From Prauserella halophila (GTDB lineage Bacteria > Actinomycetota > Actinomycetes > Mycobacteriales > Pseudonocardiaceae), in assembly GCF_024171895.1 (NCBI RefSeq), contig NZ_JAMTCQ010000009.1, positions 1,258,944 to 1,322,943 on the forward strand: a stretch of 64,000 nt of DNA, read 5' to 3'. Positions 9,576 to 21,068 of this stretch are shown piece after piece. Both the position numbers and the translations under genes were made by a program. A model generated the notes under the pieces. It worked only from the letters and a program-made list of their open reading frames with translations. It was not told the origin of the DNA and ran no database searches. Position 1 is the stretch's first letter. Every line of letters starts with the position of its first letter.

Positions 9576-10318
9576 CGCGGCGGACCGGGCGGGAACCCGG
9601 CGATCGCGAGGGCGAGATGCCCGGCACGGAAACCGATGCGGAGCCCGGGGACGACGGCGAGGATCGGGGAGGCCGCGACCGGCGGGACGCCGAGGACGAG
9701 GATGCCCTCGACGACGAGCGTGCGGCCGGGCAGGACCTTGCGACCGGGGGCCGCGGCACAGCCGACGACGCGTCGGCCGGGACGAAGGTTCCGGCGACGC
9801 GGCGAGCCACGGTGCTGGCCGTCCTCGCCGCGGTGTGTGTCGTCGCCACGGCCGGCGCGGTCTGGCTGGGCATGCGCTCGGTGGATGCGGCACCGGACGA
9901 CGTGGCCCACGTCGACGCAGCGCGGACGCAGCAGTTGGCGGAGGAGATCGATGCCGCCGTCACGGCCGTGTTCTCCTACGACCGCGGTGACCTCGCGCGC
10001 ACCGAGCGGGCCGCCGACCGGGTGCTGACCGGAAAGGCGCGCCGGGAGTACGACGCGACGTTCGCCCGGCTCCGCGACGGATCGGACAGTGACGCGGACG
10101 GCGGGCGCGGAGGTGAGTCCGGCACCGTGCAGTCGACGACGGTCCGCTCGGTCGGGGTGCGCAGTCTGCACGCGGACCGGGCGGAACTGCTCGTACTGGC
10201 CGATCAGCGCGTCCTGGGCGAGGATATGCGTCCGCGCAGTTCGGATGCGGTGTGGATCGATGTCGAGGCGGTGCGGGTGGACGGGACCTGGCGCATCTCC
10301 CGGATGTCGCCGACGTGA
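9572..10318 (+). CDS. Mce-associated membrane protein (second)
   Basis: A 248-residue protein. An acidic, probably cytoplasmic N-terminal region of about 70 residues precedes one transmembrane helix (ATVLAVLAAVCVVATAGAVW), then an outside domain with FSYDRGDLARTERAADRVLTG, which is typical of Mce-associated proteins. The frame is open from 9302, but the ATG at 9572 overlapping the previous stop is the likely start. It closes the mce operon. It resembles the preceding gene product in layout and the two probably work as a pair. Confidence 0.85.
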   Translation: MTRRTGREPGDREGEMPGTETDAEPGDDGEDRGGRDRRDAEDEDALDDERAAGQDLATGGRGTADDASAGTKVPATRRATVLAVLAAVCVVATAGAVWLGMRSVDAAPDDVAHVDAARTQQLAEEIDAAVTAVFSYDRGDLARTERAADRVLTGKARREYDATFARLRDGSDSDADGGRGGESGTVQSTTVRSVGVRSLHADRAELLVLADQRVLGEDMRPRSSDAVWIDVEAVRVDGTWRISRMSPT

Positions 10319-10386
10319 CCCTGCCGCCGAGTGCGCAGGTCAGGGCGGTGGGTGAGCAGGGCAGGAGGGCCGGACGTTGGCGGGAA

Positions 10387-10416
10387 ATGAAACATGTTGT
10401 CATCGTGCTCGATGAT
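10387..10416 (+). promoter_or_regulatory. KstR-like operator overlapping a candidate promoter
   Basis: TGAAACATGTTGTC (10388-10401) matches the KstR consensus TnnAACnnGTTnnA except for the last base. It overlaps a weak -35 (ATGAAA, 10387-10392) placed 18 bp from a -10-like GATGAT (10411-10416), about 40 bp before the glycosyltransferase start. The 14-bp core shares its first eleven bases with the perfect site at 14356. KstR is the TetR-family repressor of cholesterol catabolism in mycobacteria and rhodococci; its presence in this organism is an inference. Confidence 0.5.
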
Positions 10417-10454
10417 CAGGGCGGTCGTCCGGCGAACGCGGGTGAGGTGAGCGG

Positions 10455-11684
10455 ATGCGGATCGCGTTGTTGTCCTACCGGAGCAAGCCGCACTGCGGCG
10501 GGCAGGGCGTGTACGTACGGCACCTCAGCCGTGGGCTGGCCGAGCTCGGGCACGACGTCGAGGTGCTGTCCGGGCAGCCGTATCCGGATCTCGACGATCC
10601 GGTCCGGCTCACGCCGGTGCCGAGCCTCGACCTGTACCGCGAGCCGGATCCGTTCCGCACCCCGCGGCTCGGCGAGTACCGCGACGCGATCGACCTGCTC
10701 GAGACCGGCGCCATGTGGACGGCCGGGTTCCCCGAGCCGCTGACGTTCAGCCTGCGCGCTGCGCGGTTGCTCCGGGACCGGGCGGCCGACTTCGATGTCG
10801 TGCACGACAACCAGTGCCTCGGCTACGGCCTGCTCGGCCTGCAGCGCGCGGGTCTGCCCCTGGTGGCGACGGTGCACCATCCGATCACCCGCGACCGGAT
10901 CGCCGACCTGGCCGCGGCGCCGTGGCGGCGCAGGCTCGCGGTCCGCCGCTGGTACGGCTTCGTGACGATGCAGGCGCGGGTGGCCCGGCGGCTTCCGCGG
11001 TTGATCACCGTGTCGCAGGCGTCGGCGGGCGACATCGCCGAGGATTTCCGGGTGCCGGACGAGCGGCTCACGACGATCCCGCTCGGCGTCGACACGGAGC
11101 TGTTCCGCCCGGCCCGGGATCGGGTGCCGGGGCGCATCGTGGCCGTGGCCAGTGCCGACGTGCCGTTGAAAGGCGTCCGCCACCTGCTCGAGTCGGTGGC
11201 GAAGCTCCGGGCGGAACGGGACGTGGAGCTGGTGCTGGTCAGCAAGCTCGCCGAGGACGGGCCGACCAGGCGGCTCATCGACGAACTGGCGATCGGTGAC
11301 GTCGTGCGCGCGGTGCACGGACTGGCCGATGACGAGCTGGCCGGTCTGCTGGCCTCCGCGGAGGTGGCCTGCGTGCCGTCGCTCTACGAGGGATTCTCGC
11401 TGCCGACGGTCGAGGCGATGGCGTGTGGCACGCCCCTGGTGGTGAGCCGCGCGGGCGCGCTGCCGGAGGTGGTGGGCGACTGCGCCCGGCTGGTGCCACC
11501 CGGCGACACCGAGGCGCTGACGCGGGAACTGGCCACGGTGCTCGACGACCGGGGTCTGCGCGGCCGACTCGGCGAGGCGGGACGGGCGCGGGCCCTCGAA
11601 CGATACAGCTGGCGATCCGTCGCGGCGTCCACAGTGGATGCATACCGCGAGGTGATCGACCGGACACGGCGAAAGGCGGAATAG
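10455..11684 (+). CDS. GT4-family glycosyltransferase
   Basis: Retaining glycosyltransferase of the GT-B fold, family GT4, 409 residues. The N-terminal domain opens with a Gly-rich loop after strand 1 (SYRSKPHCGGQGVYVRHL). The C-terminal nucleotide-sugar domain has the E-x7-E motif (YEGFSLPTVEAMACGTP) and the preceding VPSLYEGF. The ATG at 10455 is 13 bp into a GGTGAG-containing leader. The next gene begins at the base after its stop, so it heads an operon with a methyltransferase and a QW-motif toroid protein. Acceptor unknown; a lipid or isoprenoid acceptor is an inference from the neighbours. Confidence 0.9.
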   Translation: MRIALLSYRSKPHCGGQGVYVRHLSRGLAELGHDVEVLSGQPYPDLDDPVRLTPVPSLDLYREPDPFRTPRLGEYRDAIDLLETGAMWTAGFPEPLTFSLRAARLLRDRAADFDVVHDNQCLGYGLLGLQRAGLPLVATVHHPITRDRIADLAAAPWRRRLAVRRWYGFVTMQARVARRLPRLITVSQASAGDIAEDFRVPDERLTTIPLGVDTELFRPARDRVPGRIVAVASADVPLKGVRHLLESVAKLRAERDVELVLVSKLAEDGPTRRLIDELAIGDVVRAVHGLADDELAGLLASAEVACVPSLYEGFSLPTVEAMACGTPLVVSRAGALPEVVGDCARLVPPGDTEALTRELATVLDDRGLRGRLGEAGRARALERYSWRSVAASTVDAYREVIDRTRRKAE

Positions 11685-12477
11685 ATGCTGACGGTGGACT
11701 TCGACCGCATCGGGGTGGGACCGGATGCGACGGTGATCGACGTCGGCTGCGGTGCGGGCAGGCACGCGTTCGAGGCCTACCGGCGGGGCGCCGACGTCGT
11801 GGCGTTCGATCAGGACAAGTCCGAGCTCGCCGAGGTCGAGACGATGTTCGCCGCGATGTCGGCCGAAGGGCAGGTGCCCGACGGGGCGGCGGCCACCACG
11901 GTGGCGGGCGACGCGCTGCGGCTGCCGTTCCCGGACGGGACGTTCGACTGCGTGATCGCCTCCGAGATCCTGGAGCACGTTCCCGAGGACGAGCGGGCGA
12001 TCGCCGAGCTGGTGCGCGTGGCGCGGCCCGGCGGGTCCGTCGTCGTCACGGTGCCGCGGTGGCTGCCGGAACGCGTGTGCTGGCTGCTCTCGGACGCTTA
12101 CCACGAGGTCGAGGGCGGGCACGTGCGCATCTACCGGGGCGACGAACTGCGCGGCAAGCTGAGCTCCGCCGGGCTGCGGCCCGTCGCCGCCGAGCACGCC
12201 CATGCACTGCACGCGCCGTACTGGTGGCTCAAGTGCGCCGTCGGACCCGACAACGACGACAATCCGCTGGTCAAGGCGTACCACCGGCTGCTGGTGTGGG
12301 ACATGCTGCGCGCCCCCTGGCCGACGCGCACCGCCGAGCGGCTGCTCGACCCCGTGCTCGGCAAGAGCCTCGCGCTGTACAGCGTCAAGGACGAGGGCGC
12401 GGTCAAGGACGAGGGCGCGGCCGGGGACGAGGCCGCAGCCGGGGACGGCGGGACCGGTGGTGGGCAGGGGGTCGCCG

Positions 12478-12491
<14 letters not shown>
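11685..12491 (+). CDS. class I SAM-dependent methyltransferase
   Basis: Methyltransferase of the Methyltransf_11 type, 268 residues. Motif I is VIDVGCGAGRHAFEAYRRG (about residues 17-35), the acidic end of strand 2 is VVAFDQDKSE, and the strand-4 region is FDCVIASEILEHVPED. The rest forms a substrate-specific cap. The final 35 residues are a low-complexity acidic tail built from an 18-bp duplication. It abuts the glycosyltransferase with no gap and overlaps the next gene by 14 bp, so the three are one operon. Substrate unknown. Confidence 0.9.
12384..12419 (+). repeat. exact 18-bp tandem duplication inside a methyltransferase gene
   Basis: GTCAAGGACGAGGGCGCG is present twice head to tail (12384-12401 and 12402-12419), adding a repeated VKDEGA to the protein tail; degenerate copies follow to about 12450. 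The reading frame is kept. Confidence 0.95.
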
Positions 12492-14383
<1,892 letters not shown>

Positions 14384-14417
14384 GTGAGGGCGATCCGCCC
14401 GCCGGAAGGAGCCTGCG

Positions 14418-16022
14418 ATGCCGCACCGGGAATGGGATGCCGAGGCCGACGTCGTGATCGTCGGCCTCGGGGGTGCAGGGGCGTGTGCCGCCGTCGACGC
14501 CTCCGACCACGGTGCCGACGTGCTCGTCCTCGACCGGTTCGACGGCGGCGGCGCGACCGCCCTCAGCGGCGGCGTCGTCTACGCCGGGGGCGGCACGCCG
14601 TACCAGCGGGCCGCGGGGTTCGAGGACAGCACCGGCGCGATGCTCGACTACCTCCGGCTCGAGACCGGCGGCGCCGTCTCCGACGAGACGCTGTCGCGGT
14701 TCTGCGCGCAGAGCCTCGACAACCTGCGCTGGCTGGAGCAGCACGGCGTGCCGTTCGACGGCAGCATGGCGCCGCGCAAGACGTCGTATCCCACCAACGA
14801 GCACTACCTGTACTACTCGGGCAACGAGCTCGCCCCGCCGTTCTCCGACGCCGCGGCACCCGCACCGCGCGGGCACCGCGCCAAGGGCAAGGGCGTGTCC
14901 GGCAAACCGTTGTTCGCGGCGTTGCGCCGGGCCGTGGCGCGCAGGCCGATCGCGGTGCGCACCCGGACCAGGGCCACCGGGCTCGTCACCGCCGACGACT
15001 GCGTCGTCGGCGTGGAGGCCACCGAACTCCGCAGGCCCCTTCCGCGCCGGCTGCACCGGGCGCTGTCGGCGGCGAACCGCAAGCTCAACATCTACTACCG
15101 CCCGCTGGGCCGGATGCTCGACGGGCCGATCGCGAGCCTGGAACGCAGGCACGGCGAGGTGCGGCGGTTCCGCGCCCGCCGCGGTGTCGTCCTCGCCGCC
15201 GGCGGGTTCGTGTTCAACCGGTCGCTCGTGGCCGAGCACGCACCCGCCTATCGCCGGGGATCCTCGCTCGGCACGATCGGTGACGACGGCAGCGGCATCG
15301 CGCTCGGGGAGTCCGTGGGCGGGCGGACCGACCGGATGCACCGGGTGTCGGCGTGGCGGTTCTTCAACCCGCCGCTGGCGATGGTCGACGGGGTGCTCGT
15401 CAACAACCGCGGCGAGCGCATCTGCAACGAGGCCTACTACGGCGCGCGCATCGGTGACCACGTCGCGCGCCAGCCCGGCGCGGAGGCGTACCTGATCGTC
15501 GACGCCCGCATCCGCGCGGAGGCGCTCCGGCAGGCCCCGTCCCAGACCCTGTGGTTCCAGCGACTGCAGGCCGAGTACGTGCTGCGGCTGGGCCACGTTT
15601 CCGGAGACGATCTGCCGGCACTCGCCCGCAGGCGCGGCATCGACCCGGACGGGCTGGCACACACGATCGAGGAGTACAACGCCGGCGCCGCCGCCGGTCA
15701 CGACCGGATGGGCAAGGATCCGGCACACGTGCGCCCGCTGTCGGACGGCCCGTTCCACGCGATCGACTGCTCCATCCGGACGCAGCCGGCCTTCCCGATC
15801 CCGATGATCACGCTCGGCGGGCTGGCCGTCGACGAATCGACCGGCGCCGTCACCCGCGACGACGGCTCGGCCGTACCGGGGCTGTACGCCGCGGGCCGCA
15901 ACGCCGTCGGCGTGTGCTCGGAGTCCTACGTGAGCGGGCTGTCCATTGCGGACTGCGTGTTCTCCGGGCGCCGCGTGGCGGCCGCACTGACCGAGAAGCG
16001 ATTTCAGGAGGAACAGGCATGA
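14418..16022 (+). CDS. FAD-binding dehydrogenase (fumarate reductase/ketosteroid dehydrogenase-like)
   Basis: A 534-residue flavoprotein. An N-terminal Rossmann dinucleotide motif (VVIVGLGGAGACAAVDASDHG, then VLVLDRFDGGGATALSGG) binds FAD, and the C-terminal FAD segment is PGLYAAGRNAVGVCSESYVSGLSIADCVFSGRR. It belongs to the FAD_binding_2 superfamily that includes succinate/fumarate flavoproteins and 3-ketosteroid dehydrogenases. It lacks the Y-x-G-P-G catalytic motif of KstD, so its reaction probably differs (another steroid desaturase or reductase is possible). It has a strong ribosome site and overlaps the ferredoxin gene by ATGA. It is first gene behind the KstR-type palindrome. Confidence 0.85.
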   Translation: MPHREWDAEADVVIVGLGGAGACAAVDASDHGADVLVLDRFDGGGATALSGGVVYAGGGTPYQRAAGFEDSTGAMLDYLRLETGGAVSDETLSRFCAQSLDNLRWLEQHGVPFDGSMAPRKTSYPTNEHYLYYSGNELAPPFSDAAAPAPRGHRAKGKGVSGKPLFAALRRAVARRPIAVRTRTRATGLVTADDCVVGVEATELRRPLPRRLHRALSAANRKLNIYYRPLGRMLDGPIASLERRHGEVRRFRARRGVVLAAGGFVFNRSLVAEHAPAYRRGSSLGTIGDDGSGIALGESVGGRTDRMHRVSAWRFFNPPLAMVDGVLVNNRGERICNEAYYGARIGDHVARQPGAEAYLIVDARIRAEALRQAPSQTLWFQRLQAEYVLRLGHVSGDDLPALARRRGIDPDGLAHTIEEYNAGAAAGHDRMGKDPAHVRPLSDGPFHAIDCSIRTQPAFPIPMITLGGLAVDESTGAVTRDDGSAVPGLYAAGRNAVGVCSESYVSGLSIADCVFSGRRVAAALTEKRFQEEQA

Positions 16023-16213
16023 GGATCGTCGTCGACTGGGATCTGTGTGAGTCCAACGGAATCTGCGAGGCCGTCGCACCCGACGTGTTCGAGCTGGACG
16101 AGGACGAGAACCTGATTCTCAAGGCCGACCCGGACGCCGAGAACCGCGGCCGGATCCTGCAGGCCGTCGAGTCGTGCCCGAAGGCCGCGCTGTCGCTGGA
16201 GGATTCCGCGTGA
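16019..16213 (+). CDS. small [3Fe-4S]-type ferredoxin
   Basis: A 64-residue ferredoxin: acidic, with Cys10 and Cys16 in a C-x2-N-x2-C arrangement (CESNGIC) and a third Cys before Pro (SCPKAALSL) near residue 54. Loss of the middle cysteine of the usual C-x2-C-x2-C motif indicates a [3Fe-4S] cluster, as in ferredoxins that serve cytochromes P450 in actinobacteria. It overlaps both neighbours by four bases (ATGA and GTGA) and sits between two flavoprotein genes, so it may pass electrons to or from one of them. No P450 gene is in the window. Confidence 0.9.
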   Translation: MRIVVDWDLCESNGICEAVAPDVFELDEDENLILKADPDAENRGRILQAVESCPKAALSLEDSA

Positions 16214-17967
16214 CGGGCGAGCAGCCGAGCACACCCGCGGGTGATGACGGCGAGGTCGAGGAGATCGACGTCGTCGTGGTCGGCAGCGGCGCCGCCGGGC
16301 TGACCGCGGCGCTGCGTGCGGCGCATCTCGGGCTGTCGACCGTGGTGCTCGAGAAGGCCGGGGCGTTCGGCGGGTCGACGGCCCGTTCCGGCGGTGGCGT
16401 GTGGGTTCCCGGCAACGACGCGCTGCAGCGCGCGGGGGTGCCGGACACGCCGGCGGCCGCCAGGGAGTACCTGCACGCGATCGTGGGCGAGGCGGCCGAA
16501 CCGGAGCGCATCGACACGTATCTCGCGCACGGCCCGGCAGTACTGTCCTTCGTGGAAGCGGTCACGCCGTTGCGGTTGCGCTGGGTGCGCGGCTACTCCG
16601 ACTACTATCCCGAAGTGCCCGGCGGCAGGGCGGCCGGTCGTTCCGCCGAGCCGAAACCCGTCGACGCCCGGCTGCTCGGCGAGGACCGGAGCAGGCTCGA
16701 GCCGCCGTACAGCGCGCCGCCGCTCGGCGTGCCGCTCGGCCAGGCCGACTACCGGTGGCTGAGCCTGATCGCACGCCACCCGCGGGGCCTGCTGACGTTG
16801 CTGAGCCTCGGCATGCGCTGGCTGGGCGGTCTGCTGCTGGGCAAGCGCCAGCTGGTCATGGGACAGGCGATCGCCGCCGCGCTCCGGATCGGCGTTCGCC
16901 GCGCCGGCGGCGAGGTCAGGCTCAACCGGCCGCTGTTGCGCCTGGAGACCGACGGCGACCGGGTGACCGGCGTCGTCGTCGACCGGGACGGGGAGGAGGC
17001 CGTGGTGCGCGCCCGGCGCGGAGTGGTGCTCGCCGCAGGCGGGTTCGAGCACAACGCGGCGATGCGCGAGCGGTGCCAGCGGGCTCCCATCGGGACGGAG
17101 TGGACGGTCGGCGCCGAGGCCAACACCGGCGACGCCATCACCGCGGCGACGGCCGTGGGTGCGGCGGTGGACCTGATGGACGACGCCTGGTGGGGCCCGT
17201 CGATCCCGCTGCCGGGCGGACCGTGGTTCGCGCTGGCCGAGCGATCCCGGCCCGGCAGCATCATGGTGAACGACCGCGGTCGCCGGTTCGTGAACGAGTC
17301 GGCGCCCTACGTGGACGCCGTGCACGCCATGTACGGCGGCGACCAGGGCCGCGGTGACGGTCCGGGGGAGAACATCCCGACCTGGCTGGTGTTCGACCAG
17401 CGGTACCGCAACCGCTACATGTTCACCGGACTCGGCCCGCGGCAGGCCCTCCCGGGACGCTGGTACAAGCACGGCATCGTGGTGCAGGCATCGTCGGTCG
17501 GCGCGCTGGCCGAGCAGATGGGTGTGCCCGCCCGGGAGCTCGAAGCCACGGTGGCCCGGTTCAACGGGTATGCCAGGGCGGGCGAGGACACCGAGTTCGG
17601 CCGGGGCCGCAGCCGTTACGACCACTACTACGGCGACCCCCGGAACCGGCCCAATCCCAGTCTCGGCGAACTGAACCAGGCGCCGTTCTACGCCGTGAGG
17701 ATGGTCCCGGGTGATCTCGGCACGAAGGGCGGGGTGCGCACGGACACGCGAGCCCGCGTGCTGCGTGAGGACGGCTCGGTGATCGACGGGCTCTACGCGG
17801 CGGGCAACACCACCGCCGCCGTGATGGGCCGTACCTACGCCGGTCCCGGGGCCACGATCGGACCGGCGATGGTGTTCGGCCACCTGGCCGCCGAGGACCT
17901 CGCCGGCACCGGCACCGGCACCGGCGACGTCGGGGATCGGCGGCTGCCGGTGACCGCTGAGGAGTGA
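16210..17967 (+). CDS. kstD: 3-ketosteroid-delta1-dehydrogenase (KstD)
   Basis: FAD enzyme that introduces the 1,2 double bond into ring A of 3-ketosteroids, 585 residues from the GTG at 16210 that overlaps the ferredoxin stop. It shows a dinucleotide motif (VVVVGSGAAGLTAALRAAHLG, then LEKAGAFGGSTARSGGGVW). Likely KstD catalytic positions, by comparison with the Rhodococcus enzyme, are a Tyr in the SDYYPE segment (Tyr132/133), Tyr367 in the SAPYVD segment, and Tyr543 with Gly547 in Y-A-G-P-G. The C-terminus after GHLAAEDL is a short Gly/Thr tail. Placement behind a KstR-type operator and near an mce operon supports a steroid role; a related 3-oxo substrate cannot be excluded. Confidence 0.85.
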   Translation: MTGEQPSTPAGDDGEVEEIDVVVVGSGAAGLTAALRAAHLGLSTVVLEKAGAFGGSTARSGGGVWVPGNDALQRAGVPDTPAAAREYLHAIVGEAAEPERIDTYLAHGPAVLSFVEAVTPLRLRWVRGYSDYYPEVPGGRAAGRSAEPKPVDARLLGEDRSRLEPPYSAPPLGVPLGQADYRWLSLIARHPRGLLTLLSLGMRWLGGLLLGKRQLVMGQAIAAALRIGVRRAGGEVRLNRPLLRLETDGDRVTGVVVDRDGEEAVVRARRGVVLAAGGFEHNAAMRERCQRAPIGTEWTVGAEANTGDAITAATAVGAAVDLMDDAWWGPSIPLPGGPWFALAERSRPGSIMVNDRGRRFVNESAPYVDAVHAMYGGDQGRGDGPGENIPTWLVFDQRYRNRYMFTGLGPRQALPGRWYKHGIVVQASSVGALAEQMGVPARELEATVARFNGYARAGEDTEFGRGRSRYDHYYGDPRNRPNPSLGELNQAPFYAVRMVPGDLGTKGGVRTDTRARVLREDGSVIDGLYAAGNTTAAVMGRTYAGPGATIGPAMVFGHLAAEDLAGTGTGTGDVGDRRLPVTAEE

Positions 17968-17982
17968 CGGCGCGGGCGTGGG

Positions 17983-17995
17983 TAACCTTCCCGCG
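17983..17995 (+). promoter_or_regulatory. candidate -10 for leaderless murE
   Basis: TAACCT (17983-17988) fits TANNNT and ends six bases before the GTG start, the arrangement of leaderless actinobacterial transcripts. I see no convincing -35. It would give the division cluster its own promoter independent of the steroid-type operon just upstream. Confidence 0.4.
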
Positions 17996-19614
17996 TGTCT
18001 GTCAACAAGGACGAGCCCGGGATCACCGCGTCCGGCGCGCCCGGCCCAGTGCCCGGTGATGCGTCCGCGGCGCCGCCCGGTCGTTCCGGGCCGCCGCGGC
18101 CCGCGTACACCGAACCGGTTCCCGTGACGACGCTCGTGGCGCGCTCCGGATCCCGGCTGCTGGCCGACCCGTCGGCGCCCGAGGTCATGGTGACGGGAGC
18201 GACGCTGCGCGGACAGGACGTGCGACCCGGCGACCTGTTCGCCGCGCTGCCGGGCGCACACGTGCACGGCGCGGATTTCGCCGCAGGCGCCATGGCCGCG
18301 GGTGCGGCCGCGATCCTCACCGACGAGGCCGGCGCCGAACGCCCCGTGATCGCCGAGACCGACCTGCCCGTGCTCGTGCACTCCGAGCCGCGCGCGGTGC
18401 TCGGCGAGATCGCCGCCTGGATCTACGGCGAACCGTCGCTGACCCTCAACGTCCTCGGGATCACGGGCACGTCGGGCAAAACGACCACGACGTACCTCGT
18501 GGAGGCGGGACTGCGCGCGGCGGGCCACACCACCGGTCTCATCGGAACGGTCGAGACCCGGGTGTCGGGCGAACGGCTCGCCAGCGCGTTCACCACGCCG
18601 GAGGCACCCGATCTGCAGGCCCTGTTCGCGCTCATGGTCGAACAGGGCGTGACGCACGTGCCGATGGAAGTCTCCAGCCACGCGCTGAGCCTCGGCCGGG
18701 TGAACGGCACGCGGTTCACGGTCGGTGCGTTCACCAACCTGTCGCAGGACCATCTCGACTTCCACCGCGACATGGACGACTACTTCGCCGCGAAATCGCT
18801 GCTGTTCGACGGCCGGTCGACGAGCGAGGTCGTGGTCACCGACGCCGAGTGGGGCCGCGCGCTCGTCACGCCGCAGACGATCACGGTCGGGACGGAGGCG
18901 GACGCCGACGCCGCATGGCGGGCGAGCGACATCGCCGCGATGCCGACGGGAGAACAGGCCTTCACCCTCCACGCGCCGGACGGGCGCACCGCCCGCGCCG
19001 GCATCCCGCTGCCGGGTGAGTTCAACGTCGCCAACGCGACCCTGGCCGCGGCGATCCTGGACACGGCGGGCGTCTCCCTCGACGCGATCGTCGCGGGCCT
19101 GGCTTCGGTCGAGGTGCCGGGCCGGATGGAACGTGTCGCGCTGGGCCAGCCGTTCGCCGCGGTCGTCGACTACGCGCACAAGCCGGCCGCCGTCACGCAG
19201 GCGCTGCAAGCACTGCGCGCGCGCACGCAAGGGCGCATCATCACGGTGCTCGGGTGCGGTGGCGATCGCGACACCGCGAAGCGGCCCATCATGGGCGAGG
19301 CGGCGGCGCGCGGCAGCGAACTGGTGATCGTCACCGACGACAACCCTCGCAGCGAGGACCCGGCCGCGATCCGCGCCGAGACGCTGGTGGGCGCCCGGGC
19401 CGTGGACCCGGCCGAGGCCGGTGAGATCCGCGAGATCGGCGACCGCAGGGAGGCCATCGCCGCGGCGGTCGCCGCGGCCGGTCCCGGGGACGTCGTGCTC
19501 GTGGCGGGCAAAGGACACGAGAGCGGCCAGAACATCGCGGGCGTGGTGCATCCCTTCTCCGACCGGGATGAGCTCGCGGCCGCCATCCGCGACAGACTCG
19601 AGGTGAGCGTGTGA
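17995..19614 (+). CDS. murE: UDP-MurNAc-L-alanyl-D-glutamate:meso-diaminopimelate ligase
   Basis: Adds meso-diaminopimelate to the peptidoglycan precursor in the cytoplasm. 539 residues with the three Mur-ligase domains: N-terminal UDP-binding part, ATP loop GTSGKT (Lys162), and a C-terminal domain with D-N-P-R at residues 449-452, the signature that selects diaminopimelate rather than lysine. A disordered 45-residue N-terminal extension (Pro/Ala/Gly-rich) precedes the fold. It starts at GTG, probably leaderless, and overlaps murF by GTGA. In most actinobacteria murE follows ftsI (pbpB); here it follows kstD. Confidence 0.96.
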   Translation: MSVNKDEPGITASGAPGPVPGDASAAPPGRSGPPRPAYTEPVPVTTLVARSGSRLLADPSAPEVMVTGATLRGQDVRPGDLFAALPGAHVHGADFAAGAMAAGAAAILTDEAGAERPVIAETDLPVLVHSEPRAVLGEIAAWIYGEPSLTLNVLGITGTSGKTTTTYLVEAGLRAAGHTTGLIGTVETRVSGERLASAFTTPEAPDLQALFALMVEQGVTHVPMEVSSHALSLGRVNGTRFTVGAFTNLSQDHLDFHRDMDDYFAAKSLLFDGRSTSEVVVTDAEWGRALVTPQTITVGTEADADAAWRASDIAAMPTGEQAFTLHAPDGRTARAGIPLPGEFNVANATLAAAILDTAGVSLDAIVAGLASVEVPGRMERVALGQPFAAVVDYAHKPAAVTQALQALRARTQGRIITVLGCGGDRDTAKRPIMGEAAARGSELVIVTDDNPRSEDPAAIRAETLVGARAVDPAEAGEIREIGDRREAIAAAVAAAGPGDVVLVAGKGHESGQNIAGVVHPFSDRDELAAAIRDRLEVSV

Positions 19615-21068
19615 TCGAGATGAGCATGGCCGAGATCGCCGAGGTGACCGGCGGCCGGCTGCACCGGGCCGACGGTACCGAGCGCGTGACGGGGTCGGTG
19701 GAATTCGACTCCCGCAGGCTCACCGACGGTGGGTTGTTCGTCGCGTTGCCCGGCGAGCGGGTCGACGGGCACGAGTTCGCGGCGAAGGCCGTCGCCGACG
19801 GTGCCGCGGGCGTGCTCGCGGGCCGTGAGGTCGACGCACCCGCCGTGATCGCCCCGCCGGTCGCGGATGCGCACGCGAACGCGATGGCGCTGGCGGGCGA
19901 CAGCGACGGATCGGGCGCGGCGGTGCTCGCCGCGCTCGGCACGCTCGCCCGGCACGTCGTCACGCGGCTGACCGAGGGCGGGACGACCGTCGTCGGCGTC
20001 ACCGGCTCGTCCGGCAAGACCTCCACCAAGGACCTCATCGCCCAGCTGCTCGAACCGCTCGGGCCGACGATCGCGCCGCCCGGGTCGTTCAACAACGAGC
20101 TCGGTCATCCGTGGACCGCACTGCGGGCCGACTCCTCGACCCGCAACCTCGTGCTGGAGCTGTCGGCCCGCGGGCCCGGGCACATCGCCGAACTGGCGCG
20201 GATCGCGCCCCCGACGATCGGGGCGGTGCTCAACGTCGGCACCGCCCACGTCGGCGAGTTCGGCTCCCGCGAGGGCATCGCGCAGACGAAGGGCGAGCTG
20301 GTCGAGGCGCTGCCCGCCGACGGCGTGGCCGTGCTCAACGCCGACGACCCGCTGGTCGCCGCCATGGCCTCCCGCACCCCGGCGCGCGTCGTGTTCGTCG
20401 GCGAGAGCCCCGGGGCGACGGTGCGGGCCGAGGACGTCCGCCTCGACGACCAGGCGCGGGCGTCGTTCCGGCTCGCCGCCCCGCAGGGCACCGCCGACGT
20501 GACGCTGTCGCTGCACGGGGAGCACCACGTCGGCAACGCCCTCACCGCCGCGGCGATCGCGCTCGAGCTCGGTACGCCCGTCGCCGAGGTCGCCGAGCGC
20601 CTGTCCGGTGCCGAGCGGCGGTCCTCCCGGCGCATGGAGGTCACCACGCGCGACGACGGCGTCACGGTGCTCAACGACTCCTACAACGCCAACCCGGAGT
20701 CGATGAAGGCGGCGCTCAAGACCCTCGCGTCGATGACCCGGCCTGCGGGCCGACGATCATGGGCGGTCCTGTCGGAGATGGGCGAACTGGGTACCGATAG
20801 CGTGTCCGCGCACGACGAGATCGGCAGGCTCGCGGTGCGCCTGAACATCAGCAGGCTCGTGGTGGTCGGAGACGCGGCCGCCCCGATGCACACCGGTGCC
20901 AGCCATGAAGGTTCTTGGGGAGAGGAGTCGGTTCTGGTTCCCGACACCGACGCGGCCGTCGCACTGCTGCGCGACGAGCTGCGTTCCGACGACGTGGTCC
21001 TGGTCAAGGCCTCCAAGGTCGCCGAGATGTGGCGGGTGGCCGACGCGCTGCTGGAGGGCACCGAGTGA
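19611..21068 (+). CDS. murF: UDP-MurNAc-tripeptide:D-alanyl-D-alanine ligase
   Basis: Adds D-Ala-D-Ala to complete the pentapeptide precursor. 485 residues. The ATP loop is [13 protein letters not shown] (about residues 128-140), followed by [24 protein letters not shown] and the C-terminal-domain motif [16 protein letters not shown], all diagnostic for MurF. It starts at the GTG overlapping the murE stop; an ATG three codons later is possible. It overlaps mraY by GTGA. Confidence 0.96.
   Translation: MIEMSMAEIAEVTGGRLHRADGTERVTGSVEFDSRRLTDGGLFVALPGERVDGHEFAAKAVADGAAGVLAGREVDAPAVIAPPVADAHANAMALAGDSDGSGAAVLAALGTLARHVVTRLTEGGTTVVGVTGSSGKTSTKDLIAQLLEPLGPTIAPPGSFNNELGHPWTALRADSSTRNLVLELSARGPGHIAELARIAPPTIGAVLNVGTAHVGEFGSREGIAQTKGELVEALPADGVAVLNADDPLVAAMASRTPARVVFVGESPGATVRAEDVRLDDQARASFRLAAPQGTADVTLSLHGEHHVGNALTAAAIALELGTPVAEVAERLSGAERRSSRRMEVTTRDDGVTVLNDSYNANPESMKAALKTLASMTRPAGRRSWAVLSEMGELGTDSVSAHDEIGRLAVRLNISRLVVVGDAAAPMHTGASHEGSWGEESVLVPDTDAAVALLRDELRSDDVVLVKASKVAEMWRVADALLEGTE

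Noticed and set aside
15850..19551. Very long minus-strand open frame (1233 codons) across the kstD-murE region
   Set aside because: It lies antisense to ferredoxin, KstD and MurE, whose motifs are intact. Its translation is Arg/His/Gly-rich with no recognisable domain, as expected from the third-position bias of the sense genes.
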